A DNA stretch of 64,000 nt from Typhlomys cinereus. Taxonomy: Eukaryota; Chordata; Mammalia; Rodentia; Platacanthomyidae. The position numbers were made by a program, and so were the translations under genes. Below, piece after piece: positions 44,901 through 48,344 of this stretch. The stretch is taken from NCBI GenBank assembly GCA_023101885.1, contig JALPQD010000005.1:2189020-2253019 (forward strand). Reading direction: 5' to 3'. The stretch's first letter is position 1. Every line of letters starts with the position of its first letter. The notes under the pieces were generated by a model, which saw only the letters and a program-made list of their open reading frames with translations, did no database searches and was not told the origin of the DNA.

Positions 44901-47900
44901 CTTTATGTGGAATCTAGAATCTGAACACAGGTCCTTTTGCTTCCAAGGCAAAGACGTAATACCTGAGCCATCTCTCCAGCCCTCAAATACGTATTTTTTA
45001 AAAAGACATTTTCATCAATGTGGAAGAATCGTTCACAGGGATACAGACTCTTGAAGATCTTGTTAGAATTTTGGAAAGAGTCAAAGGCCTTATTAATGCT
45101 GTAATCCTAGGGATCAGGAGGCTGAGATAGGAGGACACCACAAATTCAAAGCTAGTCTGGTCTACACAGTTTGTGCGCACTCTCTCAAAAATGCAAAAAC
45201 AGAAGACTTATTAGGCTTAAAATTTATCCTTATATATGGTAAATATATATTGTACTTACACACGTTTGAGATTTTAAAGAATATAAAATTCATATGTAAA
45301 ATAAATTATGAAGTTTAACAAAATACAGTAAAATTTTCTAATGTTCTCATATTGGATAATATGTATATTATTGTACATATTTGTTATTGGGAGTATTTTT
45401 TTGGAGAGTTAGGGATCAAACTCAGGCTCTTATGCATTTTAAGCTCTGCTACATCCCTAGTCTAGGCATGTTTCAGTTTGGGATCTTAGAACAACATTCT
45501 GAAATTGTGTATCATCTTCCGCATTTTGATTTTTTTTTACTGATTTTACTTCAGGGAGCTGGTTAGTAGAAAAGTCTCACCTTTAGTAAGGAGAATGGCA
45601 AAGCTGAAAATCAATTACAAGCGCTTTAATGGGAAGAGGAAAAAAATTCACAGACTAGCATTCCAAATAAGTATGAGATAGGGTGCTGTACACTAATATG
45701 TGTATTTACATATTACAGAGAGGGGAAAAAATGTCTTAGATCTTAAAATTTGGTAAGTATGATTCGTAATCATAAAAATGTTTAAATTTTATTCTATTAA
45801 GATAGAAAAATAAATACTTTAACTTGTGAATCCTTTTTTTTTAACTGTATGAACTGCATGAGTTTGGCTTCACAACAAATATGATAATTTACCTAATTGT
45901 TTATGACTTTCTATTTCTTCCTCTAACACTTGAGTATCTGGAATTTCTGAAACCAGTGGTGCTGGAGGGAGAAACCAATCCAATGATTTTGCATTATTTG
46001 GAAAGCTATAGAAAATACAAAAAAAAGTAATTACTTATTAAGAATAACATTAGAAACTATGCATTTATTTAACATTACTAAAAATACAACTCTTAAACAT
46101 TTCATAAACTAATTTTCTGTCACTATTTGGCTTTATCCTTATTCTTTAGTACTCTCAACTTTTCTCCCCTATGTCACAAAAGATTAATGATACCTCTACG
46201 TAAGACACACTATTTAAATAATGGTTATAACTTCCCTTATTTTCTCTAAGTGCCAGTAGATGGACTCTTAAACCTGCTCTAATCTATTTTTAAAAAGTAG
46301 TAAATCATTCTCATACTTCAGCATTTAAACTATTTCATGTAACAAATTACTTAAAACATAACTTACCCATAGTATTGGGTCATCAACATGTAAGTCACAT
46401 CATTATTAATGTTTTAGATTATTCCTACATTTATTAAAAATTAATGTCTTAATAGAACTATTTTTATCTAGAACTATCCACAAAAAAATGTAACAATGGA
46501 AACTAACAATCTCTTTGTGATTTTTGTGCTCTCTCCATACTAGGTATTTTTACCCCTCTTTCAGCTGTGATTCTGTTAACTAATATTGATTTAATGTTTG
46601 CCATAAAATAAATTTTAGAGCATGACGGCCAAATTACAAACTAAAACAAATCTTTGCTCTTTATAAATCCTTTATCTTATTTTGTCATAAAGACAAAAAG
46701 ATGATTTACACTATACCAAAACATACATTCGTAATTCTTCACTTATGTTTAAAATATTTCCTTTACTAAGCTTACTCCTGTGTCCTGACTCACCTTCATA
46801 TCCATCTATAGAATGTTTATTATTTTATTCATTTGTTAATTATTCAATAATTATTTAGTATGTATCATATGCTAGATGCTGTTTACACTAGACCTCAAGT
46901 TTATTTGAAGCCCAGAACAAATACTAATCTTATCCAAGAAATCTCCCTAAGTTCTCAGAGGTTTCCTCCATTCTTGTCTTCTTATCGATAGACCTATAAC
47001 ATTCATATGCTCCTCACTGTGTATGTGTACACAGGTGATAAATAGGAAGATGGACAAAAATTAACAGGCAAATTTGATGCCGCCTTTTGATTATAAATAC
47101 TTCAAGTCTTTGTTTTTATTTCCACTTACAACAGCAGTTCTTAGCACAGTACATAATAATTAAACATGCTATTCATCAATTGTGTGTGAATTAATTCCAT
47201 GGCTTTTAATCCATAGAGAATTACATCTAAGGTTCTTATTTAGGCATTTAACATGTACCACAAGATAACCTCAGTTAACTTTTCTCATTATGTCTGTTTT
47301 TCCTTTATGAATCATATACTACAGGAAACCACTCCATACTAGTTCTTAAATATACTAGCAATTATTTCATCTCTATCTTCCCTCTCTTTCTGCAACATTC
47401 TGCTTTATAACATCTATTTTCCCTGCTGAACAATGAGCAAGGCCTTCAAAGCTTCCTTGATCTGACCATTCAACCAAAAAACACTTTTCTTTTTCTAAAT
47501 CTGAAAGTTTCATTGCATGAATATATGGCTTTCATTTCCTTTGAATATATTTCTGATTTTATGTTGTTAGGAGAATGACCACACATTCCAAAATTTGCCT
47601 GGGCCAACCCTTACTAACTCCTGTTGCCCCAGTTGAACATCCTCTTCTACTCTGAAAAGTGTTCCAGTCTGAATGATGGATAACATAGACACATTATTAG
47701 TAACCCTTGTGAGTTTAATCTCTATTAGATCTAAAATCCCTTTCAGTACCCTACAAATATATGATTTAATATTTGAGTGAATTGAAAAAATAAATGTTTC
47801 ATTAATGCAGGATAATACAATAGAACAAGAACACAAAACTTTAGAATACAGAGGAGAGAAACCACACATGTGAGTCATAAAAGTTGTGACTCTGGATGCT

Positions 47901-48314
47901 TTTGGCCTCATATCTCCATTTTCACTTGAACCAACCCCACTTACCTATTCTGATTCTAAAAGAGGCCATTATTTTACTTCTTGTCCTCTTTGATCATTCC
48001 TTACATTCATTACCTTAGCCACCAATAATTTGACAAAGAGAAAAGATTGTATATTCAAATTATGACATTTAAAGTGTTAACTTTAGCTATTCCCTTCTAT
48101 CTGGATTCCACATTTTTAAAGCATATAACGGAAACACTATTGCTAACCCTTTACTTGTTTAGTCACCTTAGAACAAATTAAAATTCTTTAAAATTAAAAA
48201 ATAAAATAATAAACTATATAATCATTCTTTATAGCAGACTTACATTTCAGTTTCATCTGGATTTTTGAAAGACAAATTATCCACAGAAAAGAGGTAATCA
48301 TTTGACTTTGGCAT
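77..48314 (-). CDS. HFM1: HFM1, meiotic DNA helicase (N-terminal three quarters, 28 coding exons, partial at left edge)
   Basis: This gene encodes an ATP-dependent DNA helicase of the Ski2-like superfamily 2, the mammalian counterpart of yeast Mer3. From family knowledge it acts in germ-cell nuclei during meiotic prophase and promotes crossovers and synapsis. I joined 28 exons with AG acceptors and GT donors; phases agree throughout, giving 1,073 codons plus one base without a stop. Motifs seen: I APTGSGKT (296-303), Ia [14 protein letters not shown] (330-343), Ib TTPEKWD (377-383), II DEVH (404-407), III SAT (449-451), IV TLVFCATRK (522-530), [14 protein letters not shown] (605-617), [12 protein letters not shown] (642-651). 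A winged-helix segment and a Sec63-like domain follow. The ATG has A at -3 and starts [10 protein letters not shown], close to the human start as I recall it. The human protein is about 1,435 residues, so roughly 360 residues lie off the left edge. The recalled human sequence guided exon choice. Confidence 0.97.
320..460 (-). mobile_element. B1 SINE
   Basis: The plus strand carries the antisense B1 signature: a T-rich start, AGGATAGCCTCAAATTCAT, TGCCTCAAAGTG and TTGGGATTACAG. Confidence 0.7.
470..905. repeat. Unclassified interspersed repeat, copy 1 (about 430 bp)
   Basis: This stretch matches 17840-18255 along its length, sharing ACTCATACCAA, CACGGGC, CAATCTCCTGCAGG and an end TCAACTGTCAAGTTGACAC. 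The family is probably a rodent LTR, but I cannot name it. Confidence 0.65.
1430..1725. repeat. LTR-like interspersed repeat remnant
   Basis: It has the look of an antisense LTR polyadenylation region (GGGATTTTATTGGTTTATATT) followed by sequence resembling the middle of the repeat at 470-905. Its class is uncertain. Confidence 0.4.
1854..2155 (-). mobile_element. 5'-truncated LINE-1 3' end with target-site duplication
   Basis: The 15-base direct repeat TAGAAGTTGTATTTT flanks the insert (1854-1868 and 2141-2155). Read on the minus strand, the right copy follows CCTT, giving the L1 cleavage site TT/AAAA. The 272-base insert holds the G-rich polypurine tract of a rodent L1 3' UTR and matches the ends of the elements near 6860 and 26390. 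It is in the same orientation as HFM1. Confidence 0.85.
2487..2644 (-). CDS. HFM1: HFM1 coding exon 27 (residues 987-1039)
   Basis: It encodes [20 protein letters not shown] then [20 protein letters not shown] and [12 protein letters not shown], the immunoglobulin-like end of the Sec63 domain. The acceptor is CTTTTTTGAAG and the donor is GTAAGT. Confidence 0.94.
2769..2852 (-). CDS. HFM1: HFM1 coding exon 26 (residues 959-986)
   Basis: It is 84 nt, exactly 28 codons, encoding [20 protein letters not shown] then KYELEVEQ. The RHPPFG motif is typical of Sec63 domains. The acceptor is TGTGTTCAG and the donor is GTAACT. Confidence 0.95.
2990..3300 (-). mobile_element. B2/B4-type composite SINE
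   Basis: Antisense GT-rich tail, GGAGGTCAAAGATCAGTGTC, a B1-like middle (GTGCTGGGATTACAG) and antisense tRNA head with AACTCAGGTCCTCA. Confidence 0.65.
3382..3467 (-). CDS. HFM1: HFM1 coding exon 25 (residues 930-958)
   Basis: It encodes [20 protein letters not shown] then TNARELEL, resembling the helix-hairpin-helix-like segment of Sec63 domains. The acceptor is TTTTCACAG and the donor is GTATGT. Confidence 0.94.
3545..3625 (+). mobile_element. ID-like SINE remnant
   Basis: It resembles a diverged tRNA-Ala-derived ID core, ending AAGGTCAATTCTCAGCACTG. Confidence 0.5.
3676..4080 (+). mobile_element. MaLR-type LTR (MLT1/MST-like)
   Basis: It shows the order of MaLR LTR landmarks: CTATGATTTGTATG, GGTAGAACCTTTAGGAGGTAG, GTCATTAGGGACTCCAC, ATGAGCTCCTGACATTCGG and CAGAAGGCCCTTACCAG. 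Confidence 0.7.
5352..5735 (+). mobile_element. LTR-type repeat with rodent MaLR-like tail
   Basis: It begins with TTGCCAACTTGACTAGATTT and ends AACCCTTCCTTAAGCTGCTG then TTTTGTCACAGCAATGAGAA, a polyadenylation-region tail common to rodent LTR repeats. Subfamily not resolved. Confidence 0.6.
5895..6045 (+). mobile_element. B1 SINE
   Basis: Sense B1 order: GCATGCTTGCAATTCCAGG, GAGGCTGAGTTAGGAAGATC, ACAATCTGGCTACATAATAA, and CAGACCCTGACTCAAAAA. Confidence 0.65.
6060..6905 (+). mobile_element. LINE-1 3' UTR fragment
   Basis: It shares long blocks with the L1 insert at 25442-26392 (AAAGCTCAGAGAACCTTGCC, GTAAGAGCCTAAAGATGGGG, ATGATATGCAAGATACTC) and ends in the G-rich tract plus an A-rich tail. 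No clean target-site duplication was found. Open frames here are not genes. Confidence 0.75.
7065..7260 (+). mobile_element. LINE-1 3' tail fragment
   Basis: Purine-rich GGAAGGAGTCTAGTAGGGGA followed by AAGTTCACTATATGCATG, similar to the element at 62250-62545. Confidence 0.6.
7330..7450 (-). mobile_element. B1 SINE
   Basis: Antisense B1: GAGAGAGGGTCTTATATAGT, CAGCCTGGCCTCGAACTTGC and ACTTCTGATCCTGGCC. Confidence 0.65.
7604..9636 (-). mobile_element. MaLR LTR-retrotransposon transcript retroposed by L1 machinery
   Basis: In minus-strand order there is a partial 5' LTR lacking U3 (R-U5, 9622-9441), a primer-site-like TTGGTGCCGGGTACAG (within 9421-9440), about 1.5 kb of internal sequence, a polypurine tract (7945-7927), and a 3' LTR starting TGTCATGG at 7926. 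That LTR has AATAAA at 7645-7640, then a 12-base A tail (7623-7612). The flanks read TGATCTCATTTTTT (7604-7617) and TGACCTCATTTTTT (9623-9636), one mismatch in 14. R-to-poly(A) structure plus a long duplication means a copied mRNA, not LTR integration. Open frames at 8125-8868 and the antisense one at 9103-9654 lie in its body and look decayed. Confidence 0.8.
9914..10390 (-). mobile_element. 5'-truncated LINE-1 with perfect 17-bp target-site duplication
   Basis: TTATGAGAACAAATTTT occurs at 9914-9930 and 10374-10390. The insert (9931-10373) read on the minus strand has a G-rich 3' UTR tract and an A-rich end. The target site on that strand is TTTT/AAAA, an ideal L1 endonuclease site. It has the same orientation as HFM1. 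Confidence 0.87.
10625..10756 (-). CDS. HFM1: HFM1 coding exon 24 (residues 886-930)
   Basis: It encodes [20 protein letters not shown] then [18 protein letters not shown]. The acceptor is TTTTTTCGTAG and the donor is GTAGGT. A 7.2-kb intron full of repeats follows it. Confidence 0.95.
10837..10934 (-). CDS. HFM1: HFM1 coding exon 23 (residues 853-886)
   Basis: It encodes [20 protein letters not shown] then [12 protein letters not shown], typical of the Sec63-like helical domain. The acceptor is CTTTCCCCCAG and the donor is GTACGT. Confidence 0.95.
11305..11352 (-). CDS. HFM1: HFM1 coding exon 22 (residues 837-853)
   Basis: This 48-nt exon encodes [15 protein letters not shown] and lies only 89 bases beyond the previous donor, so the intron between them is very short. 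The acceptor is TTATTTACAG and the donor is GTAATG. Confidence 0.93.
11442..11548 (-). CDS. HFM1: HFM1 coding exon 21 (residues 802-837)
   Basis: It encodes [20 protein letters not shown] then [15 protein letters not shown]. The acceptor is AAATTTTATAG and the donor is GTATAA. The [12 protein letters not shown] block is near-identical to human. Confidence 0.95.
11830..11965 (+). mobile_element. MIR relic
   Basis: Weak similarity to the MIR core: CACATCTATAAGATGGAACT then AATTAGATGAATTAATATT. Confidence 0.4.
12180..12450 (+). mobile_element. B2-headed lineage-specific SINE, older copy
   Basis: Head GGCTGGACAGATGACTCAGG, middle AGTCTGGGAAACC, then AAGGAGGTAGAA, ATGATTCCCAAAAGTCACC and an (AC)n tail. 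Confidence 0.7.
12478..12770 (+). mobile_element. B2-headed lineage-specific SINE
   Basis: Head GTGAGATGGCTCAGGGA, CCCACATAAAAATGCCAGGA, AATAGGAGGTAGAAG, ATGATTCCTGAAGTCACCC and GGGCCTCCACAGG, ending in (AC)n and an A-rich tail. Confidence 0.8.
13406..13497 (-). CDS. HFM1: HFM1 coding exon 20 (residues 771-801)
   Basis: It encodes [20 protein letters not shown] then [11 protein letters not shown], the start of the Sec63-like domain. The acceptor is CTTTTCCCACAG and the donor is GTAAGT. Confidence 0.94.
13915..14005 (+). mobile_element. MIR relic
   Basis: MIR-like order: TTTGCTTCTCCACTTATTAA then CACAAGTTACTTATCAGTTT. Confidence 0.5.
14010..14310 (-). mobile_element. B4-type composite SINE
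   Basis: Antisense: GT-rich tail, TAGAGGTTGACATTGGGCC, a middle GAAGGCTGGAATTACAAGA and TTCATTGAGCTCTCTTCCTA from the tRNA head. Confidence 0.6.
15714..15794 (-). CDS. HFM1: HFM1 coding exon 19 (residues 744-771)
   Basis: It encodes [20 protein letters not shown] then DVNFKPT. The acceptor is ATAATTGAACAG and the donor is GTACTT. It leads into the Sec63-like domain. Confidence 0.93.
15870..16075 (-). mobile_element. B2/B4-type SINE with (TG)n tail
   Basis: The (TG)n tail is at 15875-15893, followed by CAACTTTTGGAAGTCAGTTC and the antisense tRNA head TGCTGAGCCATCTCTCCAGA. Confidence 0.75.
16295..16437 (+). pseudogene. U6 snRNA retropseudogene with target-site duplication
   Basis: 16310-16413 matches U6 snRNA along nearly its full length (CAGCACATATGCTAAAATTG, GAGAAGATTAGCATGGCCCC, GCAAATTCGTGAAGC) but has several transition changes. 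It ends before the U6 T run and is followed by about ten A. Flanks GAAAATTAAAGAAT (16295-16308) and GAAAACTAAAGAAT (16424-16437) differ at one base. I see no TATA or PSE upstream, so it is probably not expressed. It is antisense to HFM1, in the intron after coding exon 18. Confidence 0.92.
17082..17129 (-). CDS. HFM1: HFM1 coding exon 18 (residues 728-744)
   Basis: This 48-nt exon encodes [15 protein letters not shown], matching human [15 protein letters not shown]. The acceptor is ACTTATACAG and the donor is GTTAGA. Confidence 0.92.
17840..18255. repeat. Unclassified interspersed repeat, copy 2
   Basis: Same family and orientation as 470-905, sharing TCATACCAACACCAGG, CACCACGGGC, CAATCTCCTGCAGG and TCAGTTGTCAAGTTGACACC. 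The open frames inside are chance. Confidence 0.65.
18740..19335 (+). mobile_element. LINE-1 ORF2 3' end, decayed
   Basis: It shows L1 landmarks: GCTGCATTATTTACAACAGC, GATGTCCGTTAACAGATGAA and AATATGGTACATATATACA, then a 3' UTR-like purine stretch. Frames are broken by stops. Confidence 0.7.
19475..19575 (+). mobile_element. B1 SINE fragment
   Basis: GGTGTTACACATCTATAAAT, GGCCCAGGCAGGAGATTGC and CATCCAGGACTATGTAACAA follow the B1 order. Confidence 0.6.
20338..20471 (-). CDS. HFM1: HFM1 coding exon 17 (residues 683-728, winged helix), weak donor
   Basis: It encodes [20 protein letters not shown] then [19 protein letters not shown], near-identical to the human winged-helix region. The acceptor is TTTTCCCACTAG. 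The donor reads ATG/GTTTGT, with T instead of A or G at +3, but only this site gives the phase 1 needed by the next exon. Confidence 0.93.
21078..21172 (-). CDS. HFM1: HFM1 coding exon 16 (residues 652-683)
   Basis: It encodes [20 protein letters not shown] then [11 protein letters not shown], linking motif VI to the winged-helix domain. The acceptor is TTGTTTCAG and the donor is GTAATA. Confidence 0.95.
21358..21560 (+). mobile_element. B2-type SINE
   Basis: Head GGGCTGACAAGATGGCTCC, then GTTGTTCTCTGACCTTCACA and an (AC)n tail near 21515-21549. This is the more classical B2/B4 body, unlike the lineage-specific one. Confidence 0.7.
21830..22840 (+). mobile_element. LINE-1 3' UTR fragment (Lx-like)
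   Basis: The stretch ATGAAATGCTGCTTCTGGAC then ATGACATGGTTGCTGCTCCC is a hallmark of rodent Lx-type L1 3' UTRs. Upstream sequence fits the same UTR, and the end is A-rich. Confidence 0.65.
22908..22930. repeat. Poly(A) run
   Basis: An uninterrupted A tract of about 20 bases following a short B1-like remnant. Confidence 0.9.
23072..23355 (-). mobile_element. B2-headed lineage-specific SINE with internal duplication
   Basis: Antisense copy with (TG)n at its left end and TGAGCCATCTCTTCAGCCC at its right. The 23-base block ACATCATTGCTTTGCTTTAG plus GGG occurs twice (23166-23188 and 23194-23216). Confidence 0.8.
23574..23719 (-). CDS. HFM1: HFM1 coding exon 15 (residues 603-651, motifs V and VI)
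   Basis: It encodes [20 protein letters not shown] (motif V) and ends with [13 protein letters not shown] (motif VI, with the arginine finger region). The acceptor is TTATCTGATAG and the donor is GTAAGT. Confidence 0.97.
24099..24200 (-). CDS. HFM1: HFM1 coding exon 14 (residues 569-603)
   Basis: It encodes [20 protein letters not shown] then [13 protein letters not shown]. The YHHAGM motif is typical of Ski2-like RecA domain 2. The acceptor is CTATTGTAG and the donor is GTAAGT. Confidence 0.96.
24298..24390 (+). mobile_element. ID-like SINE next to HFM1 coding exon 13
   Basis: GTTGTTCAGTGATAAGAGTT, GAATGCTTGAGGCTC and TAGGTTCAATCCCCCAGAAC match a tRNA-Ala-derived ID core followed by an A-rich end, on the strand opposite the gene. 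Confidence 0.7.
24401..24444 (-). CDS. HFM1: HFM1 coding exon 13, 44-nt microexon (residues 554-569)
   Basis: This tiny exon encodes [14 protein letters not shown] and was found by requiring phase 2 in and phase 1 out between its neighbours. The acceptor is TTTTCATAG and the donor is GTAAAT. It matches the human segment at most positions. An ID-like SINE ends about 15 bases past its donor. Confidence 0.93.
24890..25095 (+). mobile_element. B1 SINE plus ID-like SINE (B1-dID type)
   Basis: A B1 half (TATTCAGGAGATTGAGGCAA, CCTGCCTGGGGCATATAA) is followed by an ID-like core (AAGCATAAGGCCCTAAGTTC, AATTCTAGTATCA). Confidence 0.6.
25428..26406 (+). mobile_element. 5'-truncated LINE-1 3' end with 14-bp target-site duplication
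   Basis: AGAAATTTTTCCTT is at 25428-25441 and 26393-26406. The 951-base insert carries the same L1 3' UTR blocks as 6060-6905, a long G-rich tract (26236-26345) and an A-rich end with AATAAA. The target TTT/AGAAA is close to the L1 site. It lies antisense to HFM1 between coding exons 12 and 13. Confidence 0.83.
26475..26710 (+). mobile_element. B1 SINE plus ID-like SINE
   Basis: The B1 part has GTGCCTGTCATTTCAGCAGT, GCTAAGGAAGGAGGACTGC and AGCTTGGGTTACACAGAAG. The ID part has AAACTCAGTGGTAGTCTGC and GACCCTAGGTTCCATATCC. The open frame across it is not a gene. Confidence 0.65.
27365..27460 (-). mobile_element. MIR relic
   Basis: ATTTACAGGTGAGAAAGTTG then AATAACTTGTACAAGGTTAG resembles the MIR segment read antisense. 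Confidence 0.45.
27492..27580 (-). CDS. HFM1: HFM1 coding exon 12 (residues 525-554, rest of motif IV)
   Basis: It encodes [20 protein letters not shown] then [10 protein letters not shown], completing motif IV (TLVFCATRK). The acceptor is TTTATTTTCAG and the donor is GTATGT. Confidence 0.96.
27655..27945 (+). mobile_element. B2-headed lineage-specific SINE
   Basis: It has the body blocks GTCTGGGAAATCCCAGAGC, AAAAGGAGGTAGAAGCAATC, ATGATTCCCAAAGTCACAC and an (AC)n tail at 27898-27920. It ends only about 18 bases short of HFM1 coding exon 11. Confidence 0.8.
27963..28163 (-). CDS. HFM1: HFM1 coding exon 11 (residues 458-524)
   Basis: It is 201 nt (67 codons), from [20 protein letters not shown] to YSDEKPTLV, crossing from RecA domain 1 into RecA domain 2. 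The acceptor is a T-rich tract ending TTCAAG and the donor is GTATGG. It ends inside motif IV. Confidence 0.96.
29440..29815 (-). mobile_element. B4-type composite SINE
   Basis: GTGGAGGTCAGAGAACAACTT, CTCCTGTCTCTATCTCCCAA and AAGTGCTGGGTTGCACATAA read as an antisense composite SINE. Confidence 0.6.
30133..30288 (-). CDS. HFM1: HFM1 coding exon 10 (residues 406-457, second half of DEVH and motif III)
   Basis: It is 156 nt (52 codons), opening with [20 protein letters not shown], which completes DEVH. It closes with motif III in [13 protein letters not shown]; the SAT tripeptide couples ATP hydrolysis to unwinding in this superfamily. The acceptor is TTTTTTTCTTAG and the donor is GTAAGT. Confidence 0.97.
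30345..30550 (+). mobile_element. B2-type SINE with (CA)n tail
   Basis: GGCTCAGCAGGTAAAAACAT, then TTTGTCCTCTGATCTTCACA, and a (CA)n tract at about 30507-30546. Confidence 0.7.
30660..30855 (-). mobile_element. B2-related SINE with (GA)n-rich tail
   Basis: A purine GA-rich tract (30675-30750) is followed by CATGGCATGCACATAGGCTC and GGGATTGAACTCGGGTCTCC, the antisense B box of a tRNA-derived head. It ends 24 bases short of HFM1 coding exon 9. Confidence 0.6.
30879..30956 (-). CDS. HFM1: HFM1 coding exon 9 (residues 380-405, motif Ib and first half of DEVH)
   Basis: It is 78 nt, exactly 26 codons, encoding [20 protein letters not shown] then LFLIDE. The exon ends after the DE of the DEVH box (Walker B). 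The acceptor is TTTTTTTCTGTAG and the donor is GTAATG. Confidence 0.96.
31470..31715 (+). mobile_element. B4-type composite SINE fragment
   Basis: GGGAGGCAGAGACAGGAGCA, CTCATGGGCCAGCTGCTCT, TTGTCCTCTGACTTCCACAT and an ACACAC tail. It ends about 35 bases before HFM1 coding exon 8. Confidence 0.65.
31750..31901 (-). CDS. HFM1: HFM1 coding exon 8 (residues 329-379, motifs Ia and start of Ib)
   Basis: It encodes [20 protein letters not shown] then [20 protein letters not shown], ending MTTP. This covers motif Ia and the TxGD segment, with motif Ib continuing in the next exon. The acceptor is TATTGTAG and the donor is GTAAGT. Confidence 0.96.
32145..32430 (+). mobile_element. B2-headed lineage-specific SINE
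   Basis: Head GGGGCTGAAGAGATGACTCA, GGCGGCCTGCACTTTTGGCC, AAAAAGGAGGTAGAACCAAT, ATGATTCCCAAAGTCACTA and an (AC)n tail. Confidence 0.85.
32758..32910 (+). mobile_element. ID-like SINE with (CA)n/(ACAG)n tail
   Basis: The ID core (GTTATATATCAGTGGCAGAG, AAGACCCTGTTTTCACCCC) is followed by an ACACAG/ACACAC microsatellite at 32842-32905. Confidence 0.7.
33118..33250 (-). CDS. HFM1: HFM1 coding exon 7 (residues 285-329, Walker A)
   Basis: It encodes [19 protein letters not shown] at 285-303, containing helicase motif I (Walker A, residues 296-303), which binds the ATP phosphates. [18 protein letters not shown] follows. The acceptor is TTTTATTTTAG and the donor is GTAAGT. Confidence 0.97.
33629..33892 (+). 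mobile_element. B2-headed lineage-specific SINE
   Basis: Head GGCTGGAGAGATGGCTCAGG, CCCACATAAAAATGCCAGGA, CCTGGGAAATCCCAGAGCAA, GGGCCTCCACAGGCACACAC. It ends under 30 bases from HFM1 coding exon 6. Possible target duplication AAGGAAGATAA / AAGGAAGTTAA. Confidence 0.85.
33921..33991 (-). CDS. HFM1: HFM1 coding exon 6 (residues 261-284)
   Basis: It encodes [20 protein letters not shown] then FDD, the Q-motif-like lead-in to the helicase core. The 3' splice site TTATGATAAG lacks a polypyrimidine tract but is preceded by a U12-type branch-point match. The donor is GTAAGT. Confidence 0.93.
34740..35275 (+). mobile_element. L2-like relic
   Basis: Pyrimidine-rich sequence resembling an L2 3' end, with CTCAAGGACAAGGATTCAGT and CAATAGTGACTCAGTTAATT near the end. 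Ancient and strongly diverged. Confidence 0.45.
36520..36750 (+). mobile_element. B1-like SINE fragments
   Basis: GTGACATGTATCTGTAGTTT with GGAAAATTGAGGTAGGTGTG, then a second remnant near 36655-36730 (CTGAAGCAAAAGAATC). Both are diverged. Confidence 0.5.
36762..37115 (+). mobile_element. B4-type composite SINE (B2 head, B1-like middle)
   Basis: Head GGTTGGAGAGATGTGTCAGT, GGGAGGCAGAGACAGGAGGA in the middle, CTCTCTTCTGGCTTCCCCTG near the end. Confidence 0.65.
37972..38019 (-). CDS. HFM1: HFM1 coding exon 5 (residues 245-261), ends at a U12-type donor
   Basis: This is a 48-nt exon encoding [15 protein letters not shown]. The acceptor is TTTTCCAG. The donor reads GTATCCTTTC, the minor-spliceosome (U12-type) 5' splice-site consensus. 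The length matches the 16-residue human segment exactly, and the next exon completes the split proline codon. Confidence 0.9.
38278..38534 (-). CDS. HFM1: HFM1 coding exon 4 (residues 159-245)
   Basis: The acceptor is TTTATTTTCCAG and the donor is GTAACT. It encodes [20 protein letters not shown] through [17 protein letters not shown], the last part of the poorly conserved N-terminal tail. Confidence 0.93.
38690..39245 (+). mobile_element. Ancient MLT1-like LTR remnant
   Basis: GGAGAAGCCCATATGGAGAG and, at the end, TTGTTGTTTCAAGCCACCAA then ATTTTGGAATTACTCAC, typical of old MaLR LTR ends. The open frame at 39017-39250 is chance. Confidence 0.5.
39497..39519. repeat. Poly(A) run
   Basis: About 22 consecutive A, no attached element identified with confidence. 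Confidence 0.9.
40480..40570 (+). mobile_element. MIR relic
   Basis: TTGGAATCAGACAAATCTGA then CCACTTTCTAGCTGTGTGAT is a good MIR core match. Confidence 0.7.
41650..42650 (-). mobile_element. Decayed LINE-1 ORF2 fragment interrupted by a microsatellite
   Basis: The plus strand reads antisense L1 landmarks: CATGTAAGTATCTAGTTTTC, AGGTGGCCATGGCTGTGTAG, TGATCTATATATCTGATTCT, and GACATTGGAATTTTAATGAG then AATTGCACTGAATCTGTAGC. The matching ORF2 frame is broken. Confidence 0.75.
42028..42236. repeat. (TTCTA)n/(TTTCTA)n microsatellite inside the L1
   Basis: About 200 bases of TTCTA pentamers with blocks of TTTCTA hexamers at both ends and near 42150-42198. The flanks continue L1 sequence, so it expanded within the element. 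Confidence 0.93.
42660..42930 (+). mobile_element. LTR-type (MaLR-like) remnant
   Basis: AAGTTATGGAAACTTTAAGA, GGTGGGGTCTAGTAGGAGAT and a late AATAAAATTTGCATC fit a diverged rodent LTR. Confidence 0.5.
43949..44240 (-). CDS. HFM1: HFM1 coding exon 3 (residues 62-159)
   Basis: At 292 nt this is the longest coding exon in the window. The acceptor is TTTTTTCCTAG and the donor is GTAATT. It encodes a polar, probably disordered stretch ([13 protein letters not shown] to ENKGAFKKR) that aligns with the human N-terminal tail. The ATG inside it (MPKML) is internal, not the gene start. Confidence 0.93.
44508..44605 (+). mobile_element. Truncated B2-headed SINE
   Basis: Head GGCTCAGGGGTTAAGCCTCT and GAGCTTGGATCCCAGATCC, stopping before the body. 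Confidence 0.7.
44865..44985 (-). mobile_element. Truncated B2-headed SINE, opposite orientation
   Basis: GAACACAGGTCCTTTTGCTT and CCTGAGCCATCTCTCCAGCC are the antisense head. It faces the fragment at 44508-44605 about 260 bases away. Confidence 0.7.
45085..45205 (+). mobile_element. B1 SINE
   Basis: GCTGTAATCCTAGGGATCAG, GAGGCTGAGATAGGAGGACA and AAAGCTAGTCTGGTCTACAC. Confidence 0.75.
45382..45470 (-). mobile_element. ID-like SINE remnant
   Basis: AGGGATCAAACTCAGGCTCT then AAGCTCTGCTACATCCCTAG is an antisense ID core. Confidence 0.55.
45893..46005 (-). CDS. HFM1: HFM1 coding exon 2 (residues 24-62)
   Basis: The acceptor is TTTTCTATAG and the donor is GTAAAT. The exon encodes [20 protein letters not shown] and continues [16 protein letters not shown]. 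This is the acidic N-terminal region ahead of the helicase core. It is 113 nt long and shifts the phase from 2 to 1, matching both neighbours. Confidence 0.93.
46010..48240. other. HFM1 intron between coding exons 1 and 2, mostly unrecognised
   Basis: AT-rich intronic sequence with faint L2/MIR-like traces near 46800-46880 and 47060-47190. No open frame here shows domain or codon character, including the 114-codon minus frame at 47567-47911. Confidence 0.6.
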
Positions 48315-48341
48315 TGTTGAAAACTGAACTTGCTTATAAAT
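48244..48341 (-). CDS. HFM1: HFM1 coding exon 1 (27 nt 5' UTR plus residues 1-24)
   Basis: The acceptor is TTTTTACAG and the donor is GTAAGT. Coding starts at 48314 with [20 protein letters not shown] and ends two bases into codon 24. The 27 bases before the ATG hold no in-frame stop, so the start rests on similarity to the human N-terminus and on A at -3. Confidence 0.93.
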
Positions 48342-48344
48342 CTG

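Noticed and set aside
47567..47911. 114-codon minus-strand frame
   Set aside because: Low-complexity intronic sequence, no exon phase fit with HFM1 and no known motif.
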